NCBI RefSeq assembly: GCF_905163445.1
Contig: NC_053183.1
Span: 372,001 to 436,000 of the forward strand
DNA length: 64,000 nt
From: Pararge aegeria
Taxonomy: Eukaryota; Arthropoda; Insecta; Lepidoptera; Nymphalidae
Direction of reading: 5' to 3'
A program made the position numbers and the translations under genes. A model generated the notes under the pieces. That model did not search any database, had not been told where the DNA came from, and saw only the letters and a list, made by a program, of their open reading frames with translations. Shown in pieces: positions 32,296 through 42,839 of this stretch. How positions within the stretch are numbered: the first letter of the stretch is position 1; the number at the start of each line of letters is the position of its first letter.

Positions 32296-32589
32296 GAATT
32301 TTTAGTTCGATATAAAAGGCAGTTCAAGTTTAGAATTCCAAACTTAAATGTGAAATTTATAAATTTTAAAAGCCTTTCTCAGCGGTCCGATTTTAACAAA
32401 TATAAAATGGAAGGTACCTCCCATTTTTATTTCCTTTTCTTTTTGAGTTTTTTTAATTTTACACCTTTTTTATATTAATAGCGGGCACACGAGCAAGTGA
32501 GTCACCGCCACCCATAAACTTCTTCAACACCAGAGGCCACCGTTGCGTTCCCGGCTTTTAAGAAATTTCTTTATCTGCCCCTTGAATAA
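32296..32589. other. AT-rich, no gene seen
   Basis: Short unassigned stretch between the hairpin and a LINE relic. Confidence 0.35.
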
Positions 32590-33015
32590 CCCTAGATTGT
32601 AATTTGAGGAAACACGTTAGATGGGAGATTGTTCCACAATTTGCAAGTATGCGGTAGAAATGATCTGGTATATCGAATAGTAGAAGAATACCAGGCATGC
32701 AGATGATGAGGGTGGAATTTATTTCTACGGCGTGAGGTGCGGGCAGAGAACATGGAAGGAGGTATCAATGCAAACAATCTCCATTATAGAGTCGATAGAA
32801 CACACAAAGGTAGCTAGCATTTCTTCGGTGCCCCAGGGACTCCCAACTGCAAGTCAATTTGGGATTGTCAACAATTCAAACAGCCCGCTTTTGTATCCGA
32901 TCAAATGGAAGGAGTTGGTAAAGAGGTGCCCCAGCCCAATGATGTGAGCAGTAGTCCATGTGAGATCTTGCGCTTTATAGAGTTGGAGTCTGTGCTCTGA
33001 GAAAGACGTTACTTT
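32590..33015 (-). pseudogene. LINE family E RT C-terminal part, frameshifted
   Basis: Minus-strand pieces in order: DGKVTSFSEHRLQLYKAQ, SHMDYCSHHWAGAPLYQLLP, FDRIQKRAV, VDNPKLTCSWESLGHRRN, YLCVFYRLYNGDC, and after shifts SARTSRRRNKFHPHHLH and LPHTCKLWNNLPSNVFP. This is the standard order of the last third of many lepidopteran LINE polymerases (MEYCSHLWAGAP and LWNSLP blocks). At least three frame changes show decay. RT active site is not included. Confidence 0.75.
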
Positions 33016-33267
33016 GCCGTCACATTTAATACTTGAGTATTCCCGTATTTGCATGCTGCATGCACAAATTATACCCATGCGTGGTAAAACAACATGTGAA
33101 CGTCAAGTATGTATGCTTTATTTCACATCCCTGAATATCCTAGATTTCGGTAGTGTGAAAGCGTTTTTATACATTATTAATTTGCTTTTGTCACAGCATA
33201 TCGCTCATGTAACAAGGTCGTGGCCCTGCGGTAACAATAGATGTTAATCGGCATTTTAGGTAATTAG
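33016..33267. other. No gene seen
   Basis: No motif recognised. Confidence 0.35.
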
Positions 33268-33345
33268 GAGCGGCGGAGTCGTGGCCGAATGCGTTGAGAT
33301 ACTCGTAAGTCCGGTATTATCGTCATGGAAAACTTTTTAACCTCT
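33268..33345 (+). repeat. tRNA-Ser-like fragment, probably SINE-derived
   Basis: GGAGTCGTGGCCGAATGCGTTGAGATACTCG resembles a tRNA-Ser 5' half when split as AGTCGTGGCCGAATGCG and TTGAGATACTCG. No variable arm, B box or acceptor complement follows, so this is not a functional tRNA. Confidence 0.3.
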
Positions 33346-33450
33346 AAAACCTAGCTTATATACTATAAATTTACCTGCGGTCGAGGCTCCTATTACATAA
33401 AAATAATGTTTTATTAGTGTTGTTGTTTTCTTTTTAAATTTATTTTGGTA

Positions 33451-33620
33451 CTAACTGTTGCCCGAGATTTTTGTCAGCGTTGATTACCGTTTTTTACAAA
33501 TCCCGTGGGAACCAGTTTTTTTCCTGGATGAAAAGTAGACTGTGATACTCTGCCCTTTCAACTAACTCTGAGCCAAAATATGTTGATTGGTTGCTTCGTT
33601 AGGTCGTGAATATAGAATTT
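33451..33620 (-). mobile_element. Helitron, decayed
   Basis: Plus strand CTAACTGTTGCCCGAGATTTT and CCCGTGGGAACCAG, then TTCAACTAACTCTGAGCC are the reverse of the small Helitron. CTAA replaces CTAG, and the head is lost. Confidence 0.5.
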
Positions 33621-33752
33621 AAATTTTATAAATTAAAAATCATTCGCAGATCGTTGGGTCGTTGTAAATCAAACATTTATGTGGTTCGTCGCTAAGAAGG
33701 CACACTTGATCTAATAGTTTTATGCAAACTCTTCGAATTATTATATATTATA

Positions 33753-33890
33753 CTAGAAGTGCCCTGCGGCATCGCCCGCATAATCTTGGGAGGCCGCGTA
33801 CTGCTACATAGTCTACACCTATAGTCATATATGAGATTTTATCACAAACATTTTTGTATCTTACGTTATATTATTTTTTTTTAAAGTATA
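33753..33890 (-). mobile_element. Helitron 3' end, long-subfamily type
   Basis: Minus strand ends GCGGGCGATGCCGCAGGGCA, CTTCTAG with CTAG at 33753-33756. Same hairpin type as 26271-27195. Confidence 0.55.
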
Positions 33891-33911
33891 CTATATTTCA
33901 AAGTCTCATTC

Positions 33912-34187
33912 TTGTACTCTATCCTAAATAATCCAGTTACACCCTCGTACCTTAAATACCGTTTTCGCTATATTTCCGATTCTGCCTCACATACTGACCT
34001 CCGATCTCGGCACGATAACCGCCTGGTACTCCCATTTTGCAAAACCAAGTTCTTCGGTAACTCTTCCACTTTTAAGGCTGTTGTTCTTTGGAATAATTTG
34101 CCTGCTGACATCCGTAAAAGTCAATCCCTTCCCATATTTAAATGTCGTCTTAAAGACTACTATCTGTCTTTGAGTGAAGTAATTTGA
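33912..34187 (+). pseudogene. LINE family C ORF2 C-terminus
   Basis: Continuous frame LYSILNNPVTPSYLKYRFRY, then SHTDLRSRHDNRLVLPFCKT, FFGNSSTFKAVVLWNNLPAD, IRKSQSLPIFKCRLKDYYLS and a stop at about 34187. Matches the end of the interrupted copy at 15078-15316. The AVxLWNxLPxxIR and FKxxLKxxxL blocks are the usual last motifs of CR1/jockey-like LINE proteins. 5'-truncated with no RT domain, yet no internal stops. Confidence 0.8.
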
Positions 34188-34499
34188 ACAAATATCGTAA
34201 TTAATGTGTTTTTTTTTGTATTTTTCTTTTTTCATTATTTAATTATGTATGTATTTATATATTTATTTATATTATATGTATGTCTATTTATTGCCGAATA
34301 TATATGTATATTATATGTAGTATAATTGCACTATCCCGCTCTCTTGCAGCTTTTCCTTCTGTCAGAGGTTGCCTGTAAGAGATTGCTTGCAGCGATAAGG
34401 CCGCCTTTGCATGCCTACAATTCTTGTTGTTGTTTATTCTATATTTTATGTTTATTCTGATGTTTGTGTGCAATAAAGTATTTCTTCTTCTTCTTCTTC
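34188..34499 (+). mobile_element. LINE family C 3' UTR, hairpin and (TTC)n tail
   Basis: Ends GGTTGCCTGTAAGAGATTGC, then a loop closing with GCAGCGATAAGGCCGCC, TGTGTGCAATAAAGTATTTC and (TTC)5. Same hairpin area as 15539-15555 but a different tail unit. Confidence 0.7.
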
Positions 34500-34754
34500 A
34501 AAGTCAAAAATATCTTTATTCAAGTAGGCCCACAGGTGGCACTTTTGATGCGTACATAAGAATTACACGGTAGTGAGATGATGGCGATAACCACATTCGT
34601 AAACTTAAAACTAAAGCTCCGAGGGTTCCAAACGCGTCCTGGTCTAAGAAGAAGCCCACAACAAACTTAGCCGGGTGTTTTTTGTTTTTTTGTTATCACC
34701 ATCTCACAATGTCATTTTAAATTATTAGAAGAGCAACCTGGTTAGAGCAATAAT
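34500..34754 (-). mobile_element. LINE family B 3' UTR
   Basis: Reverse copy: AAAGTCAAAAATATCTTTATT tail side, GTGGCACTTTTGATGCGTAC, TTCGTAAACTTAAAACTAAAG, GAAGCCCACAACAAACTTAGC. It joins the tail of the family C element at 34499/34500. Confidence 0.75.
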
Positions 34755-35100
34755 TTACACCCAAGCTTTTTTATCGTTTACGTAGTCCTTTATACTATTA
34801 TAGGACTTTTCAATAAGCTTACGTTTAATACAAACTTTGAACTTTTTAAGAGACATCTCCAAGATGTCGATTGGTAGTTTATTATAGAATTGTATGCAAT
34901 TTCCTTTAAACGAATTATGAATTTTATGTAACCTAGTATATTGCACTGTAAGTTTATTCTTACTTCTAATGTTTAAATTATTGCAGTCACATTTTTTCTT
35001 AAATTTAGAAATGTTTTTATGAACGTACATTAAATTTTCAAATATGTACTGACTATACACTGTCATTATTTTAAAATCTTTAAATTTATCTCTCAAAATA
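34755..35100 (-). pseudogene. LINE family B ORF2 C-terminus
   Basis: On the minus strand: LRDKFKDFKIMTVYSQYIF, ENLMYVHKNISKFKKKCD, NNLNIRSKNKLTVQYTRLH, FKGNCIQFYNKLPIDILEM, LKKFKVCIKRKLIEKSYN, DYVNDKKAWV and stop at 34755. Open throughout, unlike its relative at 13254. The frame carries on upstream into a Helitron piece at 35114-35223, so the first ~30 codons are not LINE. 5'-truncated. Confidence 0.8.
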
Positions 35101-35113
35101 TTATTATTATTTC

Positions 35114-35223
35114 TAATACCTCCAAGAATATGTATAAAAAGTTTAATGAAGATGGGTTCAGTAGTTTTCGCGTGAAAGCGTAACAAACAAACTTACATTC
35201 ACGTTTATAATATTAGTAGGGAT
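35114..35223 (-). mobile_element. Helitron head fragment
   Basis: Minus strand: CCCTACTAATATTATAAACG, TTTGTTTGTTACGCTTTCAC, CTACTGAACCCATCTTCATT, cut at about 35114 by the LINE copy. Same subfamily as 44521-44958. Confidence 0.65.
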
Positions 35224-35235
35224 AGGGATAGATTT

Positions 35236-35640
35236 TTGAATTTATACTTCTTTTGGCGCGTTAGGGAAAAATGATAAGAGTAAATTTTTAAAATGCGCAA
35301 GCACACCGTCCTGAAGAACCGACACCCTGAAGTTAGCTATAGTCAAGACTTTCGTTTTAAAAAAAATGGTTTGACAGTGTACACTTTCAATTGTCAAAGT
35401 ATGCGGGCTCATTCCGGTGATTTAACTGATTCAATTGTACAGAAATCTCAAATTTTAATGTTGAGTGAAACTGGGTTGGCCGACAATGGGTTAACTAGAA
35501 AATTAGTTGTAATAAAACTTTCAATATTTTAAGTACCTTTTTTGTTAGTGCCTTTTTTCTACAAACGTACGGCGAAAAATTTAATATTTGAAAAAAAATA
35601 TCTTGTTACGCCAAAGAAGTATGACTTACTACACACACGT
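35236..35640 (+). mobile_element. Compact Helentron-like element with endonuclease remnant
   Basis: GAATTTATACTTCTTTTGGCG at 35238-35258 and its inverted form CGCCAAAGAAGTATGACTT at 35609-35627 bracket the element. Between them is the spacer with GCAAGCACACCGTCC and a frame at 35293-35532 reading GLTVYTFNCQSMRAHSGDLT, DSIVQKSQILMLSETGLADN. NCQS...H and ETxL are positions of an APE-type endonuclease, but the usual W of ETWL is G here. Helentrons are known to carry such a domain next to Rep/helicase and to have inverted subterminal repeats. No Rep or helicase is present, so this is a non-autonomous derivative. Confidence 0.55.
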
Positions 35641-36285
35641 TATTTTTAAAATTTCATTTATTTAACTTATAAGTCTTCTAGCACGGCAGTTGTACAGTAC
35701 ATTAATGCAAGCAGTACTCAATGCACGATCGATCCTGAACTTGGTGCAAGGTGAGAAGCACTTCCGGCGTGAAGTACCGCTTGACCTTATTGAGGACGCA
35801 AAGTTTCTTGCCCGCTGCTTTTGCTTTGGATTGCGTGCATCCGGAGTTAATATTGGACAATATATGTTAACACATAGAAGCTCTTAACTATCTGTAATCG
35901 ATACAGACACACTCCAGAAAGTCTAAGTGTAATGGACTAAGATTGCCAGTGAATTTAACTTCTAAGTTTTGGTTGACCAGATTTCCATTAGACACCTTAT
36001 TTAAGGTAAAATTAAGCTCATCGAACATAAAAAACACTATGGAAATGTAAGTATAGAAATTGCTCAAGTTGTAGTGTAGTTAATAAATAAGTATTGAATT
36101 ATAATAGGTACATAAAAATATCCCTACCATGTATTGTCTGTTCCTCGCGCACTCGACACGTGAGCGAAGATACCTGACGCCGACAGGTGGCTTTATTAAA
36201 TCTTCTAACTAACTATAGGTTTAAGAATTAACTAGCTACTCGGCAGTTGAAATAGATTTTAGTTAAAAAATTCAGTACATAAGTA
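35641..36285. other. No gene seen
   Basis: The open frame at 35690-35887 has no recognisable content. Confidence 0.4.
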
Positions 36286-36346
36286 GTAATGGTTTAGTAC
36301 CATTACCGTACTAAACCGTTACCACGTATGCACTAAACCATTACTT
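36286..36346. repeat. Palindrome plus extra arm (TGGTTTAGTA motif)
   Basis: GTAATGGTTTAGTAC at 36286-36300 pairs with GTACTAAACCGTTAC at 36308-36322 (one mismatch); a third related arm ACTAAACCATTACTT starts at 36332. Confidence 0.7.
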
Positions 36347-36393
36347 TAGTTTTTCCAGTACAAATTACAATATTCCCTTTTTCAGGGTATTTT

Positions 36394-36470
36394 GTAGCAT
36401 CATCATCATCACCTCAACCCATTACCGGTCGGCACGGGTCTTCTCCCAAAATGAGAAGGGGTAAAGGGGG
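36394..36470 (-). repeat. SINE first family, 3' fragment
   Basis: CATCATCATCATCACCTCAA, CCCATTACCGGTCGGCACGG, GAGAAGGGGTAAAGG: the reverse 3' end. Confidence 0.6.
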
Positions 36471-36744
36471 CGGTAATATATATATGCGCAATAAAGTGAA
36501 TCCTTAAATGAGAAAATGTTTAATATACAACATAATGTTTACCGTACGAGAAATTACAATTTATATTAGTTTTTAGATTCCAAAAGCAATATTTGCATTC
36601 GCTTCATGATCTCTTAAATTGGTATCAATGGCCCGCTGGTCATAAATTACTTTTATGGCACAAATCGTGTCAAACGATCTCTCTGGCATCGGTGGGCGCT
36701 GTGTGTTTAAGCTGGAGGACTTTTCTTACGAAAAGGGTGGGGTA

Positions 36745-36850
36745 GGGTAGGGTATTATTATTATACAAAAATAAAATTAAAACAGAAACATAAAAAGAAG
36801 TAGAAAACAAGAGGCGGCCTTATCGCTTAATATCTATCTCTGCCAGCCAA
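36745..36850 (-). mobile_element. LINE family C 3' terminus
   Basis: Plus strand: GGGTAGGGTAGGGTATTATT tail side, AGAGGCGGCCTTATCGCTTA hairpin side, CTGCCAGCCAACCTT. Fourth copy of this 3' end; its tail resembles TACCC repeats instead of ATTC. Confidence 0.6.
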
Positions 36851-37583
36851 CCTTCGAATTAGGAAAAAGAAGAAAAGGAGAACAGATGGCTTGTGGTGCA
36901 AATTTTTAAACTACATACATGCAAATAACTACGTACCGATAACTACTACGTAAACTAGTTTACACAAATACATCAAAAGTATATAAAATAATTAATAAAT
37001 ATAAAATAAACTAATATATATAATAATAGCACATAAATATTTAAGTACTTTAACATACAACCGCCAAGTCGAGCGCGAAGCAAACACTGCCGTACCATCC
37101 TTTACTGGAACCATTTCGCCGCATTTTCAGGCCCCCATTTAAGAACCTCTAGTCTTATACCAGAATAACATACTTCAAATCTAAAATTTCAAGTTTGTTG
37201 TTTCAGTTAGTTCCGAAGTTCAGCGAAAGCAAAGTTTCGCATTTATGACACTCACTCACTCACTCACTCATAATCAACAGAATAGAATTAGTACTTCCCA
37301 ACTCAGAGAGCTGAAATTAGGCTTAAATGGCCACATAGTGAAAACTATAATGACTAGGACAACCGAAGATCTGGAGTACCTGCTGACCCCGATTAGAAAT
37401 GTCTATAATAATAAAGACTAGAAACATTAAATTAACTATAATATAAATAATTGTCTAGATTTTAATACTTTTTAGAGATAAAGAAGCAGCTCCATCGATA
37501 CTTGGCTAGTTTTTACAGAATGTTTTTGGTGGGATAAAGAATATGATATAAGATACGTGAGAGTGAATACATGCTATTAATAG
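36851..37583. other. No gene seen
   Basis: AT-rich with a short (CACT)n run at about 37251-37271. Confidence 0.45.
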
Positions 37584-37660
37584 TCGTTCCAGTACGATGT
37601 CGCCCTAACAGGTAAATCCGTTAATATATAGTCAAGGGCTAAGTTGTAAACGAATCAAAT
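37584..37660 (+). repeat. SINE second family, 3' fragment
   Basis: GTTCCAGTACGATGTCGCCC and AGTCAAGGGCTAAGTTGTAAA are the last blocks of the SINE. Confidence 0.5.
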
Positions 37661-37984
37661 AAAACGAAAGCCTCCCACCTGCGTCGTCGGCGGCGTGCAA
37701 ATTTACATCCTACGAGTGACCAATGACAACGCCAGATTGAGCGCATCATTGTGATTTGCCGCAAGACGTCAACTTATTATTAGCATGGAGCTTGGTCGCC
37801 TCAGTGTGACCTTGGCTTTAACTATCTTGACTACATTGAATAAAAATAATCACCACACAGCTGTTTAAACGATTGTAAAATGAGAAATGCAAAACATTTA
37901 AATTGGCCTTTTTCGTAGCTAAGGTTAAAAGTCGGTCATACATTAGCTGTGTAATATGTTGCAGCAGACAGTGCCCACCAGTGG

Positions 37985-38105
37985 ACTGCCCAGCAGTGGT
38001 CTTGTGGGAGGCTTCTGCCGTGTTACCATCTTACCGTGTTATCTGCTAAGTAATTAAGCGATCCGGTAGGATGTCGCGTAGAAATCGATTTGAGTTATGA
38101 TGTAA
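37985..38105 (+). repeat. SINE second family, body
   Basis: TTGTGGGAGGCTTCTGCCGTG, split TTGTGGGAGGCTTC, then ATTAAGCGATCCGGTAGGATG and TCGCGTAGAAATCGATTTG. Matches 9531-9640. Confidence 0.6.
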
Positions 38106-38960
38106 ATAATACTATGCTACACACACACAGACCCCGTCGTTTTTGCGTCGCGCGTAGGCCGGAAAAATCTAGTCATCTGCAGTGTTTTATCGCTTTGTTT
38201 AAAAGATGTGAACTCAAAGTTGAGTCATTGCCGCTGGCACCCTCGTCAGACATTCCCCTACATCTATAGATAGGTGATAGCTAATTATACATCAAGCATG
38301 TCACGATCTCCACACAAGTTTGGCAACACAAATAGACAGGTCAATCATACATAATGCGATATACGATACACTGTATTAAAAGTACTAGTCTCATATAAAT
38401 AAGCAATTCTTAACAATTACAATCCCATAGAAGTATTATGTTATGCATATATTATGTACTGGCCACGTTACTTTATGTATATAAGGATTATGGACTAATA
38501 TTAAAAAAGTGTGTGTGTGCAAGTCACACACGGTAGAAGTGAAACTTCTGAAAAGTTCCTGATTAAAAACTTAATGAAATAAGTAATAAAGAAATTTAAT
38601 GTATAAATATTAAAATTTATTTATTCAATTTTGTATTAAAAATATCAGTAAATATTCAAGTACTTAGTATTCGGTACACCGGCCACATCATCATTCACGT
38701 TAGAACTATTATTTTTATTTTGTACGTTTGATAATAACTTTTTTTGAACGTTCTTGTTCTAGTTTTGCGGGTTTTTTCATTTTATTTTAATTTTTTCCGC
38801 CAGTATTCACGATTTTATTCAACTTTAGTTTTTGGAATTATTTTAAAATTAATTTATCAGATGAGAGTTTGAAATCACAAAGATTCTAAAGAAGTTTCAC
38901 TTCAAAAAAGTGAAAGTGTGTGTTTTGCGCTCTAAGTACGCAACTAATCGAATTCGTCAT
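38106..38960. other. No gene seen
   Basis: AT-rich; no motif recognised. Confidence 0.45.
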
Positions 38961-39107
38961 TCATATTATAAATGCGATGGTGTGTTTTGGTTATTTGTTT
39001 GTTTGTCCTTACTTTAAGCCCTATACTTCGTTGAAAGGATAACATGCGTTAATTTTTCCGCGGGATTTGAAATAACTGCAGTAAACGCGGGCCATAGCTT
39101 CTCGTAG
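38961..39107 (+). mobile_element. Helitron, short and decayed
   Basis: TCATATTATAAATGCGATGG, TTTGTTTGTCCTTACTTTAA, TTTTTCCGCGGGATTTGAAA, AACGCGGGCCATAGCTTC. End reads GTAG in place of CTAG. Confidence 0.55.
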
Positions 39108-39670
39108 TTTCTTATAATTGCAACAAAATTTCAAAACACTAGGCTATCAGCGCATTCTTACCTACTATGCTTCATTCGCATAAAATCCAATGTATTCCAG
39201 GCCCGTTCTTTAACTTTGATATGAAAATGTTGCCAATTTTCTGCTCTATTATTGGTGGATCCTTGCTTCTAAGACGTCCACACATCTATCGAGCTATCTA
39301 TCATCCGGGAAATGAAAACTCCAGAGATAATAAATTATTGTTCACATTTCAATAAATTATTCGAGACCTTAGTATTTGTTTGCTTCCTGTCCTTCAGAGT
39401 TCAGTTACGTCCCAATGATTCATTTAGCTAACAGACTTTGACGCCGTTTCGTGATCTCAGTGACTTTAATCATTTGAGTTGTTCATTTCATTTCATTTCT
39501 TTGAGATTGCTTGGAGCCACACATGAACACATAAAAAATTCACACATTTTAATGAACTACTCTTAAATATCATAATGCATAGTATCATAGTATATTTTAA
39601 GATACCAAGTTATGAAAATAGTATTTCCCTTAATTGAAATTTTTCCTAAATAATCTCGATTTATTGCATA
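39108..39670. other. No gene seen
   Basis: No motif recognised. Confidence 0.4.
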
Positions 39671-40046
39671 CTAGCTGTTGCCCGCGACTTCGTCTACGTT
39701 TGATTTTGTTGGCATTACATTTAGTTGTTGATCTGAAAAAAATTAAAGTATTCAGTATCGCTAAGCCTTAAATGAGGGGTTTGCTGATGAAATCTGTCTC
39801 CACCCACAGTTTCGACAAAATTAATTACATATTGTAACCTTTATAGAAAAAATAATTATTTAATTCGGTTATAATTTGTCGGAGTTATGGTGTAAAATCG
39901 TCAAACACTCATACCCTCTCCCACGGGAACCGAGCTTAATATCGGGATAAAAAGTATCCCCTATATTATATTACTTCTAACGTAGTAGTTTTTGCGTGAA
40001 AGCGTAACAAACAAACTTACATTGACATTTATAATATTAGTAGGGA
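39671..40046 (-). mobile_element. Helitron, non-autonomous, 376 bp
   Basis: Reverse copy with both ends: CTAG at 39671-39674 (A before it, so T on the minus strand) and GGGA/TCCC end at 40043-40046 followed by T. Plus-strand landmarks CTAGCTGTTGCCCGCGACTT, GAGGGGTTTGCTGATGAAAT, GTGAAAGCGTAACAAACAAA. Same subfamily as 44521-44958, 46755-47182 and 58957-59330. Confidence 0.8.
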
Positions 40047-40184
40047 TATTTGTCAACTATATAAATCAAAGTAGGCTCTAATTTTTCAATTTCTTTGTTA
40101 TATAAACAAATGCGTGGGCCAGTAAAAAGGTATTAAGTATTTAAAGATTTCGCCTAACTCACACACACAGAAATCGTGTTTGCA

Positions 40185-40412
40185 GTGCATCATACCAACC
40201 CATTACCGCAATGAGCGTGTGGTGGACTACGGCCTTAACCCCTTGTTAAGGTCGTAGTCCACCACACTGGCCCGGTGCGGATTGGTAGTGTCAGACACCT
40301 TATTTAATTGCTTTAATCGCACTTAACTTAGAAAAGTTAGAGGTGCGTGCCATTGGAACTCGCTTCCCCGAAAGTGAAGTCGAAGTCCTACCAACTGGGC
40401 TATCACCGCTTT
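40185..40412 (-). mobile_element. SINE first family with internal palindrome
   Basis: Reverse copy: CCCATTACCG, GGCCCGGTGCGGATTGG, AGAAAAGTTAGAGGTGCGTGC, CTGGGCTATCACCGC. Where other copies have the GGTCTCCTCCCACAATGAG block, this one has an inverted copy of the neighbouring segment (40217-40267). Confidence 0.75.
40217..40267. repeat. 23-bp inverted repeat inside a SINE
   Basis: Arms 40217-40239 and 40245-40267 pair at 22 of 23 positions around CCCCT. The right arm is normal SINE sequence (GTTAAGG-CGTAGTCCACCAC), the left an inverted extra copy. Confidence 0.85.
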
Positions 40413-40857
40413 TTTACCAGATTCACCACAAATTACCAGAAACATAGAGATGTTGACACGAATCACCATGTAGGGTTTTAAGTGTATGAAGATTTTTTGG
40501 GGCTACAGTATACGAAAATATCATGAACACAAACATATTTGGTATCAGCAATCTGCAGAACCAAGTGGAATAGAAGAAAAACAAGAAGGTGCGAAGAAAT
40601 GCGAAGGTTACTAGATATACGGGAGGATTAACATTTTTTCCACGGCACGGAGGAAAGATAAACGTTAATTTCAACCTCTATGAGCAGTCTCCCATCCAAC
40701 CGGTTTGGTTTAAAGTCGCTAAAGTAGCATCATGAAATGACTCAATCTGCAAAAGTCTACTCCACACAACACCCTCCTTATTGTTATCAGAGATTACATG
40801 AATGTGAATTGATTCCTTGGTACAGTGGTATATTACCGACGCACGTTTGTTAATATA
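40413..40857. other. No gene seen
   Basis: The minus-strand frame at 40423-40674 carries no recognisable motif. Confidence 0.4.
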
Positions 40858-41038
40858 GCCTAAACTAATTTCCGTTCAGTGTCAGTATGTAGCAAATATT
40901 AATTATTGTCTTCCAAACCCAATAATCTATCGAGATAAACCTCCAATACAATAGTTTACGAACGTAGTTTAATCCCGATTTACAATTATAATTAAATTAA
41001 AGGGAACAGGTCTGTTCGTCTGACTCTGTCTCTACCAA
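40858..41038 (+). repeat. Direct repeat unit 1 (partner 43108-43290)
   Basis: AATTTCCGTTCAGTGT, CAAATATTAATTATTGT, AAACCTCCAATAC, ATAGTTT and ATTACAATTATAATT-like blocks occur in the same order in both units; each unit runs straight into a Helitron head. Confidence 0.65.
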
Positions 41039-41255
41039 TCCATACTGTTATTAGAAATGTGAAAAAGAGTTCGTTTGATTATCCTTACTTTAAGTCTAAA
41101 CAACTTATCAACTTGATTCTACTTGACTTGGCGTAGAGTTGGTTGAAAGACGGAGAGTAACGTTGGCTACTATTCCAGGAAAACAAACGCTTCCTTCTTC
41201 AGGGGTCTTTAAAAAACCGTAATGAACGCCGTCGAACCACGCGGGCAACAGCTAG
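41039..41255 (+). mobile_element. Helitron, non-autonomous, 217 bp
   Basis: TCCATACTGTTATTAGAAATG after an A; body GAGTTGGTTGAAAGACGGAG, CGTTGGCTACTATTCCAGGA; end CCACGCGGGCAACAGCTAG before T. The terminal hairpin is decayed. A new head-like piece follows at 41256-41310. Confidence 0.75.
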
Positions 41256-41310
41256 TATTATTAGAAATGCGAAAGTGTGTAGGTCTGTTTATCCTTTGGT
41301 CCCACAGATC

Positions 41311-41963
41311 ATTTAGAGATTATACAAAACCAATATACTATACAAATATTCTCTTTACAATTCTTAAAATTAATCTTTTTTGAAGTCAGACATATCAGCT
41401 CAGAAGATGTAGGTAGCTCTGAGGCCATGACCATGACGATCACGGGAGTGGAAAAGGCTGCATAAGTAATGTTTTAATAGCAAACTACCACACTTAGTGA
41501 AATATTGAAATTAAAAATTGCGTTGTGATCTCATATTATGTGGGGCATCCCGTGTTCGATCGACAAGGCATGTAAAACAACTCAAATGGTAGCTCAAGTC
41601 ACTATCAAATATGAGAAAACTAATATGATCTGACGGAACTGTTACATTAAAATGTAAACGCTTTCACAATTAGACGATAACGCTTAACTGATCCTATTTG
41701 CAGATAAAACGAAGCGTTAAACATTCGGAATTAGTGCGAATAAACAACTTCAAAGAGTGATTTTGATTGAATCCCAGACTTGTTGAAACTTTCGTAAATT
41801 AAAGTTGACAAAAGTCATAGCTGAGTTCGCCGCACCAAATAGTAAAGGCATTTTAAAGAACTCTATTGCGTTTCTTCTTGCCAATTTTAGATTTAATTTA
41901 AAGTCATATTCAAAAGGACGACTATAATTAATTGAATTTGCAAATAGAAAGTTATATACTGGA
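41311..41963. other. No gene seen
   Basis: No motif recognised on either strand. Confidence 0.4.
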
Positions 41964-42556
41964 CTAGCTGACCCGCGCAACTTCGTCTGCACCAAATCGT
42001 TTTAATATCTTAAAAAAACCTGGAAACTAATTGCAGCGCCAGTTTTATTTCCAAACTTTGAAATTCACGGCCCGTTGTCGCCGTGCGTGTTCTATACCCG
42101 TCGCAACTTCTAAGCGAAAGGTTCAATTTGAATAATTTCATAATGAATTTGCAGGTATATAATCAAACTTAATACTTATATTATTTTATTTCTTTCGCAT
42201 TTATAATATTAGCAGGATGGTAAACATGCATTCGATCGTTGTCTTATATGCCTTGCGACTTGCTGTTATCTTTGAAGAGTTATGTCCTTTATCTCCGACA
42301 ATATTTATCAGATTTCTATTAAAATGACACAATACATGCTTGATAGTATACGCTTTCAAATAAAAAAAGAATTATTAAAATTGGTTTTTATTTAACGGAT
42401 TTATGAAGTAAAATTTACAAAAAATGTCATCCCGTTTCCCGGAGGAAACTTATTGTTTATCTGGATAAAAACTATCCTACATGTTGACCCGGAGTACCAG
42501 CTACCACTATGCCAAATTTTATTCAAATCCGTTCGGTAGTTTTCACGTGATGCCCG

Positions 42557-42590
<34 letters not shown>

Positions 42591-42696
42591 AATTAAATAA
42601 AAATCTGTTCGATTATAAAGCATAACCCGGTTAAAATTTTTAAAATATATTAAATGTACAGAAATCTTCCAGTTACAGTTTTATTATAAGTATGGA
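41964..42696 (-). mobile_element. Composite Helitron, 733 bp
   Basis: Reverse copy bounded by CTAG at 41964-41967 and a TCC start at 42694-42696, with A|T on the outside. On the minus strand it opens ACTTATAATAAAACTGTAAC, passes a TCTG tandem run (42558-42588 on plus) and CGTGAAAACTACCGAACGG, then at 42217 enters a second head-like block (TCCTGCTAATATTATAAATG) and ends GCAACTTCGTCTGC-complement plus CTAG. The same internal junction is found at 45616-46392, so it is one family, not a chance nesting. Confidence 0.75.
42558..42588. repeat. (CAGA)n microsatellite
   Basis: Seven to eight CAGA units inside the composite Helitron; the sister copy has three TCTG units. Confidence 0.9.
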
Positions 42697-42704
42697 TATT
42701 CTTT

Positions 42705-42790
42705 AGCCTACTAATGTCCCACTGCTGGGAACAGGGCTCCTCTGTGATAGGAAGAGGGTTAGCGATTAAACCTACCACGCTGCTCCGATG
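42705..42790 (-). repeat. LINE 3' end remnant
   Basis: TAGCCTACTAATGTCCCACTG, split at TAATG, then CTGGGAACAGGGCTCCTCTG and CTACCACGCTGCTCCGATG: reverse of the 28240-28312 type end. Confidence 0.5.
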
Positions 42791-42839
42791 GCGGTCGAAG
42801 GTCTTTAACGATGACTATATTATGAACTTCTAAGTGATA

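Noticed and set aside
33268..33345. tRNA-Ser gene
   Set aside because: Only the 5' half resembles tRNA-Ser; there is no B box, variable arm or acceptor pairing.
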